Shown here in pieces: positions 47,944 through 59,596 of a stretch of DNA of 64,000 bases (the stretch's first letter is position 1; every line of letters begins with the position of its first letter). The position numbers were made by a program, and so were the translations under genes. The DNA comes from Allium sativum. Its lineage: Eukaryota; Streptophyta; Magnoliopsida; Asparagales; Amaryllidaceae. A model generated the notes under the pieces. It was not told where the DNA came from and searched no databases. It saw only the letters and a list, made by a program, of their open reading frames with translations. Location of the stretch: assembly GCA_030737875.1 (NCBI GenBank), contig CM060911.1, positions 109,286,625 through 109,350,624 of the forward strand, given 5' to 3'.

Positions 47944-49600
47944 TTACCAGGCAAAGAGTTTTAAATACGACTTTCTTATGCTCTCATCTGTTTCCCAAGT
48001 ACATTCTTTCTCATTCCCACCCCACTGGACTTTGAGTAGTTTCACCGTCTTCCTTCGAAATTGTTTCGTATCGTGTCCGGCAATATGAATCGTCTTGTGG
48101 TTCCCAACCACCTCAAGTTCTACCTCGATATCATCCAACTGATTTGGTGAAACAGTCGCATTAGGGTCGTGCAGAAACTTCCTTAACTGGGAAACATGAA
48201 ATACGTTGTGAACTCCCACCATCTTGTCTGGTAATTCAACTCTATACGCTAAATTCCCAACTCGCTTGAGAACGGGAAATTAACCAACAAACCTTGGTAC
48301 CAACTTGCATCTCCTACCGAATCGAATCACACTCTCTAATAGAGAGATCTTGACGAATTCCAAGTCATTAACAAAGAATTCCAAATCTCTTCGTCTTCTA
48401 TCAGCCTAACCCTTCTGCCTATCTTGGGCAGCCTTCATTCGTTGTTGGACAACCTTGTTCTTATCTGAAGTTTTTCTTATTACTTCTGGTTTAAGCACAA
48501 ATTTCCCACTATTTTCTAACCAACATGATGGTGAGTTGCACGGCCTTCCGTACAAAGCTTCAAATGGAGCCACTCCAATACTAGACTGATAACTATTATC
48601 ATATGTGAATCCAACTAGATGCAAACAGTCATCCCATGATCCACCAAAATCCAGTATACAAGCTCTCAAGAGAACTTCTAATACTCGATTCACCCTCTCT
48701 GTTTGACCATCGGTTCGAGGATGATACGCGGTACTGAGATGTAATTCTGATCCTAAAGCCTCTTGTAAGCTCTTCCGAAACCCACTAGTAAATAATGGAT
48801 CTCGGTCACTCACAATGCCTTTGAGTACTCCTTGAAATCTAACTACCCACTTCATACACAGTTTTACTAACTTAGATGCCATTCTATTCGACTTGACCAG
48901 TATAAAGCTTACACTTTTGGTTAATTGGTCCACAATAACCCAAATGCTATCATGGCCCGATTTAATCCTCGGTATCTATGAAATCCACCGACTTACTCCC
49001 AATTCCATTCGGGAATTTTCAATGGTTGTAACAAACCACTAGGCTTCCTTTGCTCAGCTTTAACTAACTGGCAATTTATACTCTTGGAGATAAACTTCCC
49101 AACGTCTCTTTCATCCTTTTCCAGTAGTAGGTTTGCTTCATGTCTCGATACATTTTGTTACCACCGGGGTGCATAGTCAGTTTTGGGTGATGACGTTCTC
49201 TAAGAACTTCATCTCTCAATCCATTGACATTGGGTACAACTAGTCTATCATTCTTTCGAAGCCATCTTCCTCGATCAAGTCCATACTTGTTCATCTTCTC
49301 ACTGTCGATGCCCATCTCTACCTTGGAGATGATTTCCAATAGATTAGGATCGTCCCTATGACTGGAACCAATCCTCTCAATCAAAGTCGGTTTGATCGCT
49401 AACTTGCTAACATTTCTGGATCCAATCCATACTTACGTCGGAGATCACATCCCATGATATACTTCAGTTGCTTCCATTCAAGAAACATAGCATCTAAACT
49501 TTCATGTCTCCTATTCAATGCATCAGCTATCGCACCTAGTACGGTAGCATAGGCATCCGTGTATGCCGTCATCTCTTCGTTCTATATTACCAGAATCCTA
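47944..49600 (-). pseudogene. R3 pol remnant: RNase H ends, integrase, chromodomain
   Basis: From the right, about 49620-49520 reads AYTDAYATVLGA directly joined to IADALNRRHESLD, so the start and the end of RNase H are fused and its middle is deleted. The integrase zinc finger region (49384-49076) has LRERHHPKLTMHPGGNKMY but loses its CxxC. The core (48933-48406) has VSDRDPLFTSGF and [13 protein letters not shown]. The chromodomain piece (48222-47944) has [18 protein letters not shown] and VKLLKVQWGGNEKECTWETD. Frameshifts or stops separate every block (for example 48934-49075 and 48223-48405). Confidence 0.75.
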
Positions 49601-50560
49601 CAGGTGATAGTCTACTCAAGGGAATAAAACAGGAACAAAGATAGCAACCATAGCATCCATCAAACATGTCCTATCTATCACCTGCTAAAGCCATACAAAT
49701 GTCGATACCTACTTGACTGGTCCAACCAATCCCAAGGCTAACGAAAGCCCCACCTCCATACATACATCGATGCCTACTTGACTGGTCCAACCAATCCCAA
49801 GGCTAATGGAAGCCCCACCTCCATACGGACTACCGTACGTCCAATGTACGTTTATCCTCCAAGGATAACTAGATCACGTCCAACGGATCCAAGGTAACGG
49901 GCATTACCAGATACCCCTGCTTCTAGTCCGCCTAAAACACTCGAGTCCCACACAAGTCTATCAATTATCTTGCTGCCTTCTTGAGTCCAACTCAAGCCAA
50001 TCCATTTCCTTGAAGCCTTCTCGAGTCCAACCTGAGTCAATCTGTTACCCATAAACTCAGACCCAGTCTTGAGTATCCATTACCGACAAACTCTAATCCA
50101 GTGTGAGTCGTCTCCCTATTCGTTGCATCTCCCAGATCAACGAACGCCTATTTTCTTTTAAAAGTTCTAGTCCAACTTGAATCATCCTAACCTTCGTTGC
50201 ATCTTCCATGATCAATGAACACATCCTATTCCTTCAAAAAGAATATCAACATAGGGTCCTAAACAATCCATTACTTTGCACCTTTCTCGAGTCCCACTCG
50301 AGTCATCTCATAACCCTATTGAGTCTAACTCGCATCAGCCCATACCATTGAACAGTCTTATCATGTCACGGCTGCACATCACTCCTTGAGTAAGCCGAGA
50401 TATCATTCAATTGAAATCACAACAACTACTTATATCTCACGTAAACCATCCTAGTCGAACTCGACATTCCCTAAGCACAAGCCCCAAAGGCCTAACCCAA
50501 TATCAGACAAGCACTCAAGGAACATCTCCTCCGAATTCATACAATCTACGTGAGATGAAC
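49601..50560. other. Non-coding filler where R3 should have RT
   Basis: No RT motif in any frame. It includes a tandem duplication of about 62 bp (49709-49830) and many diverged copies of a TCGAGTCCAACTCGAGTC-like motif at about 49930-50340, partly palindromic. Confidence 0.55.
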
Positions 50561-51845
50561 TTGCAAAACAACTAAGTAATCACAAGCGAACATACATCCA
50601 TAACTCGATAAGACCACATTACAACAAATCATGTAAAGACTAGTCGAACCACCTATCGGGTTCGTCACAACTAAAGCTCTATCGAATATCTCAGGTTCCA
50701 ATCCCAACTTATCTACCAGGTCACTAGATATGAAGGATGGGATGTCTCACTATCAACAAAACTAGAACAGAAACATCATAAATAGAAAACATACCTTGAA
50801 TAATGACACCTTTTCCCTTCTCCGCCGCAGTTAGGGCATTCGACGAAGAAGGAACAATGTTGATAGCATATGCTTTCACAATCTGCTTCTCTTTTGGGGG
50901 TCGTGAATAATTATCCTTGTGATGTCCCACTTGGTCGTAGTTGAAGCACTTCCTTTCCCCAGGCTTTTCCTGACAATCTCTAACATAGTGGCCCTTCTTG
51001 CCACAGCTAAAGCACTCGCCATCTTTCTTATTCTTCTTATTCTTACCATCCTTGGTTTGGTTCTGTTTCCTCTTATTCTGGGACTTTTCCTTGCCTCCAC
51101 CGCTTGCTTGCGGCTTTGGCTCCTCTGTAGATGCAACGGCAACTCCAGTCTTTGGCTTAGGGTAAAGACTCTCTGATCTCAATGCCTTTCCCATAATAGA
51201 TTCAAACGTCTTGTCGATGTGGTTTATCAGCCTTTCCCCTAAGTACTCATCTAAGCCGGTTATGAACTTCTCGTTCTTCTTCTTGGCAGTGTCGATAAGA
51301 GATAATCCATACTTCGATAAAGAATCGAACTCAGTAATATATTCCGAGACTACCCTACCATTCTTCTTAAGCTCCGAAAATTTCCTAAACCGTTCAGATT
51401 TGTGAGCAGCTGGAATGAACTTTTCGCTGAAACGAGTCATAAACTGATTCCAAGTAACTTGATCTTCAGGATTAGCTGCTTTAATAGCATTCCACTAATT
51501 CATAGCTCGTCCTTGAAGCTGACACGATGCTAACTTTCTTTTCATGGCATCATCGATTCCTAAGTCCTCGAAGATGCTCTCACAACTATCCAACCAGTCT
51601 TGAAAATCCGTAGCTGACTCCGTTCCGTGGAACGGCTTCGCGCCAAGACTAGTATAATCCTTGTTAAGCTTGGTGAAATTGGCCCCAGGCGCCTGCATCG
51701 CTGCACCACCACCATTTGCAAGATTAGGAGCTACCCTCTGAACATCCCTAAGCATCTCTCTTATTAGGTCAGTGAACATCGTCCTCATATCATGAGCATT
51801 CCCATTATTAGCTCCTCTACCAGTATCCCTAGTATATCGGCTCAT
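50560..51845 (-). pseudogene. R3 gag and partial protease
   Basis: Starts MSRYTRDTGRGANNG at 51845. FTKLNKDYTSLGAKPFHGTE and CQLQGRAMN lead to a TAG at 51497-51495 that replaces a Trp codon in the W-W-x-A block. The same frame continues with VTWNQFMTRFSEKFIPAA. A Lys/Asn-rich linker precedes zinc knuckle CFSCGKKGHYVRDC. The second knuckle is ruined (CFNYDQVGHHKDNY). The protease begins near 50790 as a damaged VDSGASHSF-type motif (VDSETSHPSY in a shifted frame) and continues to VTNPIGGSTSLYMIC before homology is lost. Confidence 0.75.
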
Positions 51846-52032
51846 CGTTCAATCTGTAAGGAGAAAATGATTAACCATCTTTTCAGTGGTGCTAGTGTAG
51901 TGCGACTCCATCTTAGATATACAAATAGTATATATATAGCTTTTGAAAACCATAATATCTCAAATACGCTCTCTCATATACGTATACTATCTCTCCCTAG
52001 TGTCTTTCCCTAGGTTAACTATGCAACCTAGA

Positions 52033-52044
52033 GCTCTGATAGCA
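52033..52044 (-). other. Primer binding site of R3, one base changed
   Basis: Minus strand TGCTATCAGAGC versus the usual TGGTATCAGAGC, two or three bases after the 5' LTR. Confidence 0.7.
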
Positions 52045-52046
52045 AA

Positions 52047-54440
52047 TGTGACGGCCCGCCCCGCACTAGCCGACATTTCCCTGAAATGCGCTGTGCCAAT
52101 GCCCGACTAGCATAGGACGGTCACCAAAGAAAGGAATTTGAACTAACAAGGAACCTGTATAATGTCTCACAACGCATGGGATAAAATATAATAATAACAT
52201 AACTTTGACATAAAACAGGTGAGACAGTGCATAAGCTGAAACTAAACCATCATAGCAGCGGAAAATCCAAAATGCAGCTTATGTTCCACATCATCATTAT
52301 TACAACTTTTAAAACTGTCTCTAAAGCAAAATAAGAAAGGTACACTACTAATACCCAAAGTAGTGACCAGCAGCGACACAGAGAGAATATATAGAGAATA
52401 GTACGTGTAAGCCTCATACTCATCTTCGGACAGCTACACGTGCACAACCAGCTAATTTGTCTCTAGTCTGCCCGTTTAAAAGCACCTAAAGTAATAAGAA
52501 AAGACATAAAACTCTAGGTCAGACAAAAGCCTGGTATGACCGATAAGCAACAAAACAGAACAATAATAGATATAATCCAATCATACCAGAACCTGGACCT
52601 GCAACCAAAGAGTTAGCACAACAAGATGTACAATACTCTAAGGTAACACTAACATAAAGTGTGAATGGGGGTGGGGTCATGTTACTACATAGTAATCATC
52701 CTCACATCTCTCACTCAGTGCGTATAGCATACAATTTCTACCAGTTTGATCACCCAATTCTTTGCTACGATCACCCTACCCCATGGAGTCACAACGGCCC
52801 CACTGCACTGATCCATAGCCACTAATCCGTCTCTCAGTGGTGAGTCAAAGCTAAAGGTATCGATAACCCCTTATCACACGTCCCGCAGCAAAGTCCAATC
52901 ATGAAGTCAACTCGTTGGTTCCCATCTGGATCCTGAGTTATGACTTCTAATTTGAACTACCTTTGCATCTCGGGTTTGGTCATTATCTCGTTCGCACCTC
53001 AGTTTCCATTTGTATCCATACTTCAGCTTAGATATGCTCGCTTCGTGACTCCTTCATTCATGGCGCTACGGTTCGTAACTCGTGGGCGGCTCGTGATGGG
53101 CATCTGGGTTGTGGTCCTCCTCCAAGCATGGATCGTGGTCCTCCTCCAAGCACGGATCGTGGTCCTTCTCCAAGCATGGATCGTGGTCCTCCTCCAAGCA
53201 TGGATCGTGGTCTTCGTTCGTCGCCATTGGCTCGTGAAGGGGTGGTACGACTCGTGATGGTCCTTCACTATCGGAGATCGGTTCGCCATATGTGTTCACG
53301 AACGGGGTCGGGTCGCCATGGTGCTTCACGAATGGGGTCGGGTCGCTATGGTGCTTCACGAATGGGTTGGTTCGGGTTGGGGCGATCCGATCCGGTCTGG
53401 CTCCTGCATATTTTTCCTACAACTTCCAGCGACTATTTTTACCCCACACGATGACGTTTTCGACTATTCTAACTGTTCTAAACAATTACAAAACATTCTA
53501 AACAGTCATAGCAACATGTTTAGTCATCCACAAACACCAAAACAATAAATAATCATGATAATATAGATCAAACATACCCAAGATCCCATGTTTCCCCCTA
53601 ATCATGTTTAAACATAATTAATGATAGGGTTAGCAAAACCTAACCAAATTAACCCAAATTTCTAACAGAGGCCTAAAATAATATTTTAGAATTTTACAAA
53701 TTTTTTTCCAGATTTTTCTGAGCCATAATTTCACTAATTATCACTAATCACACCTAACTAGCCATAATTAGTGAAAAACAATGCAAATCACTCATCTTTG
53801 CCGCAAATAAATTATAGATCTGAACTTTGCTACTGTTTTGGGTCGAATTCTAATGCAACACAGCAGCTTCAACTCTGATTTGGTGTTATTTCCCCTTGAT
53901 TTGACGTAGCTTGGCTTAATCTTCAATTAGAAAGCGATTTGGAACGATTTGGGATGAAATTAGAAAGTGGAGGCCATGGCTAGGATTAGAGGAATGTTTT
54001 AGGCAGCTGAAAAATGAAATAAATTTCGTTTCCTAACTTTTCTCAGCCTCCACATAACCCTAATCTCGAAATGGGTTGTGGGCCCTCTTGCTAATCACCC
54101 TAATTAGGCCCGGTTAAGCTGTTTTTCACCTTCTAAACATTGTTTCAGCCATATCTCCCAAATGGTGAGTCCGTTTGGCTAATGCGACCACTCTACAGAA
54201 AGGTAAACCATCATCCGGATCTAATGGAAGTGGTTTCAGGTCAAAACTCCTTACCAATCAAAAGTTATGGCCGAAACAAGTTCAGCTAGGGGAAAACGGT
54301 CATATGAAAATTGGTAAAAATCATGAACATGGGAAATGACCCCAATAGTCGTCTCCCAAAGTTACATGAGCACACGACTTCGTATGTGAAAGAAATAAAT
54401 ATTCTACGATCCTTCGATGTGTAGAGTGCGGGTCGTTACA
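52047..54440 (-). repeat. 5' LTR of R3
   Basis: 2394 bp, minus strand TGTAACGACCCGC to GGGCCGTCACA. Holds the longer 24-bp repeat array at 53110-53215. Confidence 0.85.
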
Positions 54441-55240
54441 CCCGTGCTTCTTGTATCACCCTACCACGGAATTCGGTGCACTTTAGAGGATGTGCGACTG
54501 AGGCATCGAGCTACAATTGAAGATAAGTATGGTGGGCAATCTAGATACATGTATGTCGGCTCTGGGTGGTGTATCGTAGACTTGAGGGAATTACTTCGGT
54601 ATGGAGTCTGATTCGAACAAAGGTTGCAGTCGGTACGTTTACGTAGTATAGTAATGATAGATACATGCGGAACCTAATATTGTTATCCGAACGTCACTAC
54701 GACGTAAGATGAGGGACTGCGTATATTTTGATAATGTTACAGTGGAGACCGTGCGAGTGGGTTACCATGGAGTGTACCTTAATATTGGGGATAACTACAT
54801 ATATAATATATTAGGTTAATCCAGTGGAAAGTAAATGGATATGATGTGTGTGTAAGCCTTGAGTGCCGATAACCCAAGTAACCTAATAAATAATAAAATA
54901 TGATTGAACGGTATATGTAGGATTATCCAAAGTGTATAGTTTAAATCCAGTCACCTAAACTTGTGTTCTGACCCCCTCCTTATAACATACTCGCAGGTTA
55001 GATTTGTTGCAGGGACATGATAGCCTTGGATACTAGTTAGAAAGTATTATTAATACCGTATGGCTATATTTTGATTACATTATATTTTATCCATTCCGTC
55101 GTGAGATAATTTTCTGAGCTCTGGCATGTTTTATGTCTCTATCTTTTCTACAGGATACCAAAGAAAACTAATCCGAGTTTCGATAGATTGAAATTTTGAA
55201 AAAAAAATCGGTTTGTCGAAATTGAGATTGTAACACTTCA

Positions 55241-55309
55241 AGGACAATCGACGTCAACATTACATATCCATTGTATTTGATTAATTTTACTTGATTGGCT
55301 TGAATGAAA
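55241..55309 (-). pseudogene. MULE transposase, N-terminal continuation
   Basis: On the minus strand the codons NVDVDCP, then TGA (for an expected Trp), lead across the CTTCA site into RVHVVVSKKSQSGWWKVRKY at 21146 and below. This matches the C-x-W-R-x-x-A-x4-K block of MULE transposases, so the frame was continuous before the solo LTR inserted. It is cut on the right by R5. Confidence 0.6.
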
Positions 55310-55567
55310 TGTAACAACCCGAAATTTAACAACGTGTTAAATCAAGAATCAAGGCAGAATTAAAATATAAAATCTGAATCAGGAGAAACGGGCTGTTCCA
55401 TTGCGTTCGTCTCGGAAAAATACGCGAAATAGAGTCCGAAATTTCGTAAATCGGAGTCCGTATGACCCAGTTAAGGCCCAACGAAGTTTCACGAAAATTC
55501 AAAACCGAAAACAGATTTGAAATTCAGCCCAAACAGAGAGGCGGGAAAATTCCCGCCAGACCCACAG

Positions 55568-55680
55568 GGTGTCGACCCCTGGGTCGACCCCCCTCCAGGG
55601 GGTCGACATGGGTGTCGACCCCGGGATCGACCCCCCTCCAGGGGGTTGACATAGGTGTCGACCCCGGGGTCGACCCCCCC
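55568..55680. repeat. 43-bp GTCGAC tandem repeat in the R5 LTR
   Basis: Two and a half units starting GGTGTCGACC at 55568 and 55611. The 3' LTR (61672-61740) has one unit less. Confidence 0.75.
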
Positions 55681-55811
55681 TGGTCGAACCAGCGACCTGG
55701 TGCACCTGCTTCTGGATTTGGCTCCTGGGTCTTGTTTTGGAGGCTTGTGACGATTTTTGAGGGTTCAGATCTATCCTAGGGTTTATCCTACGGCCTAAAC
55801 TATTCCTAATC

Positions 55812-55822
55812 TCTATAAAAAG
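55812..55822 (+). promoter_or_regulatory. TATA box of R5
   Basis: TCTATAAAAAG about 500 bp into the LTR. The 3' LTR copy is at about 61871-61881. Confidence 0.55.
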
Positions 55823-56389
55823 ACCCCTAAGCCTACCCTAAACCCTCACAAATCACTCATGCCACGAAGTGCTGCCCAAATGCCGAGTGATCATGGCCTC
55901 CATCTCCAATTCCTAGAGACTATGCATTCAAATCGGATTCAAATCAAAAGGTGCAAGCTTGCTACACCAAATCAAGGCTCGATCAACGTTGCTACGCAAA
56001 TTCCATGACGATTCTTCGACAAAGGAGCCACCTTTCTTCGTCAAGATGGATCATGCTCATTCCCTAAGCCTCGCTATGTAAGTTCTAGCTACTTGTAGAT
56101 TCTAACGGTGGTTCTAATGTGACATGGGATAAAATGAGATGAAATATAAGTATGCTAGCCTATATGAACCTTGTCATGTCTCTTTTGCTTGAACCTATGA
56201 CTTTGGGCTAAGTTGTAGCGACTTAATCATGCCATTCATGTTATGTTTAATCTAGTATATCTTGCAAGTTTAAATCTTTATTTATGGAATGTTAGCATGA
56301 ACCTTTGGGAACCACTTGACTTGTGAAACATGGGCAAAGACTTGACTTTGGGGCTTATGCATGTAAATGAACCCAAACCCCTTATGTAT

Positions 56390-56515
56390 CATGCATGTTT
56401 GTGGCCAAATTCACTTATGATACTATGCATGTTTGTGGCCAAATTCCCCTATGAAACTATGCATGTTTGTGGCCAAATTCCCCTATGAAACTATGCATGT
56501 TTGTGGCCAATATGT
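56390..56515. repeat. 34-bp tandem repeat in the R5 LTR
   Basis: Units ACTATGCATGTTTGTGGCCA plus AATTCCCCTATGAA, four copies here and five in the 3' LTR (about 62450-62605). Confidence 0.8.
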
Positions 56516-56754
56516 TGGCATAATACCCTACTATGTGACTCGCTTCCACTTGGGTTGGAAATACGTTTGGGTAGTTTAGGAAAAACATGGGTATGACATG
56601 GAAAACTCGACATGGGGTTTACATGAGAACATGACATTCATGATACATTTAAATATGGTCATGACACGTGGGAAAACATGGAACTTGATCTAGATATGGG
56701 TGGGTTGTAAGTGTAATAAGACACTAGACCAAACATGAAAGTGGCCAACTCGAG

Positions 56755-56945
56755 GTTGGGTTGAGTTTGTAGCATAAATCTACCCGGACCCGCCCGGCTT
56801 AACTAGTGGCTACAAACAATAGGATCCAATGTGAGAAGTTGGTCATGTCGCGCTTAAGACCCGAGGTTAGACTAGGTTGTGGTGTAAAACTACCCGGACC
56901 CGCCCGGCTTAACTAGTAACCACAACAAGGTCTAATGTGAGTGGT
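56755..56945 (+). repeat. Paired hairpins in the R5 LTR
   Basis: Unit 1: GTTTGTAGC (56765-56773) pairs with GCTACAAAC (56809-56817). Unit 2: GTTGTGGT (56876-56883) pairs with ACCACAAC (56919-56926), plus TTAGAC/GTCTAA outside. Both loops hold TACCCGGACCCGCCCGGC and TTAACTAGT. Copies at about 62866-63045. Confidence 0.75.
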
Positions 56946-56959
56946 TGAGAGTGCATTAA

Positions 56960-57720
56960 TTAAATTAATGCCACATGATAAGGTTAAGTAAATTTGACTA
57001 ATGACACTTAACCGATATGACACGAATGGGTAGGTTAAGTGGGACCGGGCTTGATTTCTTAATGACACTTAACCATACAAGACGATTAGGGGATGGGGTT
57101 AAGTAATTTACCCTTAACTAATCTGACACGGTAATTAGATGGAGTTAAGTAACCTACACTTAACTAATCTAAACACGGTAATTCGATGGGGTTAAGTTAA
57201 ACACTTAACCAATCTAAACTTGGTAATTCAATGTGGTTAAGTAACCAATACTTAACCAACTTAACATGATAATTTAATGAGGTTAAGTAACTTATACTTA
57301 ATCAATTATACATGATGATTGGATGAGGTTAAGCAACCATACTTAACCAATCTAATATGAGAACTTGATAGGGTTAAGTCATAAGACCTTTTAATATACT
57401 TAGCTATTATAATACGATTAGTGGATGGGGTTAAGTTAACCTATACTTAACCAATCCGACTCGATAATCCGATGAGGTTAAGATAATCTTTGCTTAACCA
57501 ATCTAACACGATAACCTGATAGGGAAAAGATAAACAAGTACTTAACCAAATTGACTTGATGATTGAATAGGGTTAAGTCATGAGCTTCTTGGTATACTTA
57601 ACCAACTTGTAGGGCTAGGTCTTGGACTTGAATACTTAGCCAATCTTGACATGATTCATAGGCAGGCTAAGCCATGAACTTGAATAACAACACTTAACCC
57701 AATAAGCAAAACCCTAGTAG
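56960..57720. repeat. Array of GGTTAAGT/ACTTAACC hairpins in the R5 LTR
   Basis: About a dozen diverged units of roughly 50-60 bp, many able to fold, for example GGTTAAGT (57190-57197) with ACTTAACC (57203-57210). Copied at about 63070-63820. Confidence 0.7.
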
Positions 57721-59584
57721 AGGAGCTAGGTAGAAAATCGTAGTTAACCAAGGGTAACGGGGACATGAAGCTAAGTGGTAAACCTTAGTTAAGTATAACT
57801 AAGTAATAATTCTTAGCCAAGGACATGGGACTAGTTCATGAATAGATGAGTAACCCGGTACGGTAGGTCATCGCTTAAAACACGAGGAGGAGCAAATTAT
57901 CTGACTTAGATAAAGGCTCCAACGAACTGGGTGACGAAGCGGTAGCTTCGGGGGACGTGAGGGTACTCTTGGTATCCCTCTGTGAGGTGGCAGATGGTCC
58001 ATGAAACCCGGCCTCACAGGGGTTAAGGTCTGCGATAGAAGAGCCAAGAGTATGCCTTGGTTGCTATGCGAGCGACCTAAAGACTGGGATGGATTAGCGT
58101 GGAGTCGACGATACTTGATTATTTCCCTGGATAGCACGTCGTCGACTACCTACCATCTTTAGTCAATCGCGTACGAACAGAAAGGCAGGGAACCCCCAAC
58201 AGACCATGTTCTTGCTATCAAGTCATGGGTGAGGTTGGCCCATAGGAAAGTGGGGCTATAGTGGGGCCGGGATGTGGTTCTCATACATGATTTTTCTTGG
58301 ATTGCCTTTCAGTAGTTGAGGGAGGGGTCACGTGGGACCATAGCCACGGGTACAAAAACAGACCTTGATATCTGCATCAGCAGACGACTTAAAGCTCCCG
58401 ACCGAGTTCCGTATTTCTTGATTTGCCCTGGCACGGAACTCGGATGGCACATTGAGGAACATGTGCGTCTATACCTAGAAAACGATTCACGATACATACG
58501 CGGGATAAAGGGCGCGGTTGACGGGTGGCATAATCCCTAGTGGCCCTAGGTGGCCTGAACCCAAACCGAAACACGGAAACGTTCATTAGGTAGCATAATC
58601 CCTAGTGGTCCTAGGTGACATAAATCCTAAGTGAACACGCGATAGTTCATGGTAAGAAAACATAACCAGGTCAAGGGTAGCAGTCTAAGACAACTTCAAG
58701 GATAAAATGGTACTAAGTTGAGGTGGTATAGATTCACATGGGAAAGCCCGTACGGCCTACGGCAAAGGACTGAACTAATACATGGAAAGAAACATACGAG
58801 TTGGGAAAACCTACATATGCTATATATTAGGTTGACATGGACCATTACATGACATTGGGCAAGTGACATTCATAGTTAACGCATGACGCGGGTTGGGATA
58901 CTAGTACGAGAGGTGCAGAGCAAATATACATGATAGATACCGTGGGATGTTATACATGATAGATACCTTGTGATAGTATACTTGATAGAAACCCGACGAT
59001 GTGATACCTTGACTCTTGACACTGTAGTTTATCATGATACCCTGGTTTACCTTGCTACAGTAGTTCATCCAGTTATCTTGGTTTAGCTTATCTATCTTGT
59101 TGCCATCCTTATGTTTACTTTCAGTTTATGCATGTCATGTTACCTTTACCTGTTTTTATGCTGGAAGTAGATAGGACTTACCAGTCTTTATGACTGACCC
59201 CGTTTTCTTTCGCCTCTTTGTCTTCCGTTCCCCCCCAGGTTTTCAGGGAGGAAACACTGTTATTTAGTTCGGACTTCCTCTGCTTGAAGGTCATCATGCA
59301 TGGCTTGGACTTTTCTTGGCTATGGCTACCTTACTGTTTTATTTGGGGAATAATTTATGAAAAGGTTTTATGCTTCTTTACTATTGCAAGACAGGTTTTG
59401 ATGTATTCTGATGTAAAAGGCTTTAGACCTTATTTTATAAGATAATGAAATTTGTTTTACTTCCGCTGTTTTATATATATGTTCTGTCTTGTAATATTTC
59501 TGTGCATGTTTACCTCGATAATGCTTCACCAAACCTAGTGCATTCCCTTTGTGAGTGACCCTAGCGGAGGTGGGGTGTTACATT

Positions 59585-59596
59585 TGGTATCAGAGC
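59585..59596 (+). other. Primer binding site of R5
   Basis: TGGTATCAGAGC, two bases after the LTR. Confidence 0.9.

Larger units (their letters stand above)
45404..54440 (-). mobile_element. R3: minus-strand chromovirus lacking RT
   Basis: 9037 bp, flanked by CCCGT at 45399-45403 and 54441-54445. On the minus strand: 5' LTR 54440-52047, primer binding site, gag and protease remnant 51845-50560, non-coding filler, RNase H ends and integrase 49600-48400, chromodomain 48222-47944, polypurine tract, 3' LTR 47768-45404. LTRs of 2394 and 2365 bp share the same order but differ by several per cent and in short tandem repeats. RT is missing, so the copy is non-autonomous. Confidence 0.85.
21147..55235 (+). 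mobile_element. Solo chromovirus LTR, split by R1 and R3
   Basis: The LTR pieces are 21147-21726, 42555-45403 and 54446-55235, together about 4.2 kb. It starts TGTAATACTCCC and ends GATTGTAACA, flanked by the target duplication CTTCA (21142-21146 and 55236-55240). Joining the flanks restores an open MULE reading frame, so the boundaries are sound. Its layout parallels the 4.27 kb LTR of R5: the box CCATTGCGTCCGTCTCG about 85 bp from the start, a GTCGAC-rich block (21435-21495), a TATA box (21576-21585), paired hairpins (43425-43630) and a late region around 44760-45400. No internal region is present, so it arose by LTR-LTR recombination after insertion and before R1 and R3 arrived or independently of them. 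Confidence 0.75.
55310..59582 (+). repeat. 5' LTR of R5
   Basis: TGTAACAACCCG to GGGGTGTTACA. Contains the CCATTGCGTTCGTCTCG box (55398-55414), a GTCGAC cluster, a TATA box, a 34-bp repeat, paired hairpins and a GGTTAAGT hairpin array. Confidence 0.9.

Noticed and set aside
55462..55779. 105-codon ORF MTQLRPNEVSRKF, repeated at 61564
   Set aside because: It is inside the R5 LTR upstream of the TATA box and open mainly because of the GTCGAC repeats.
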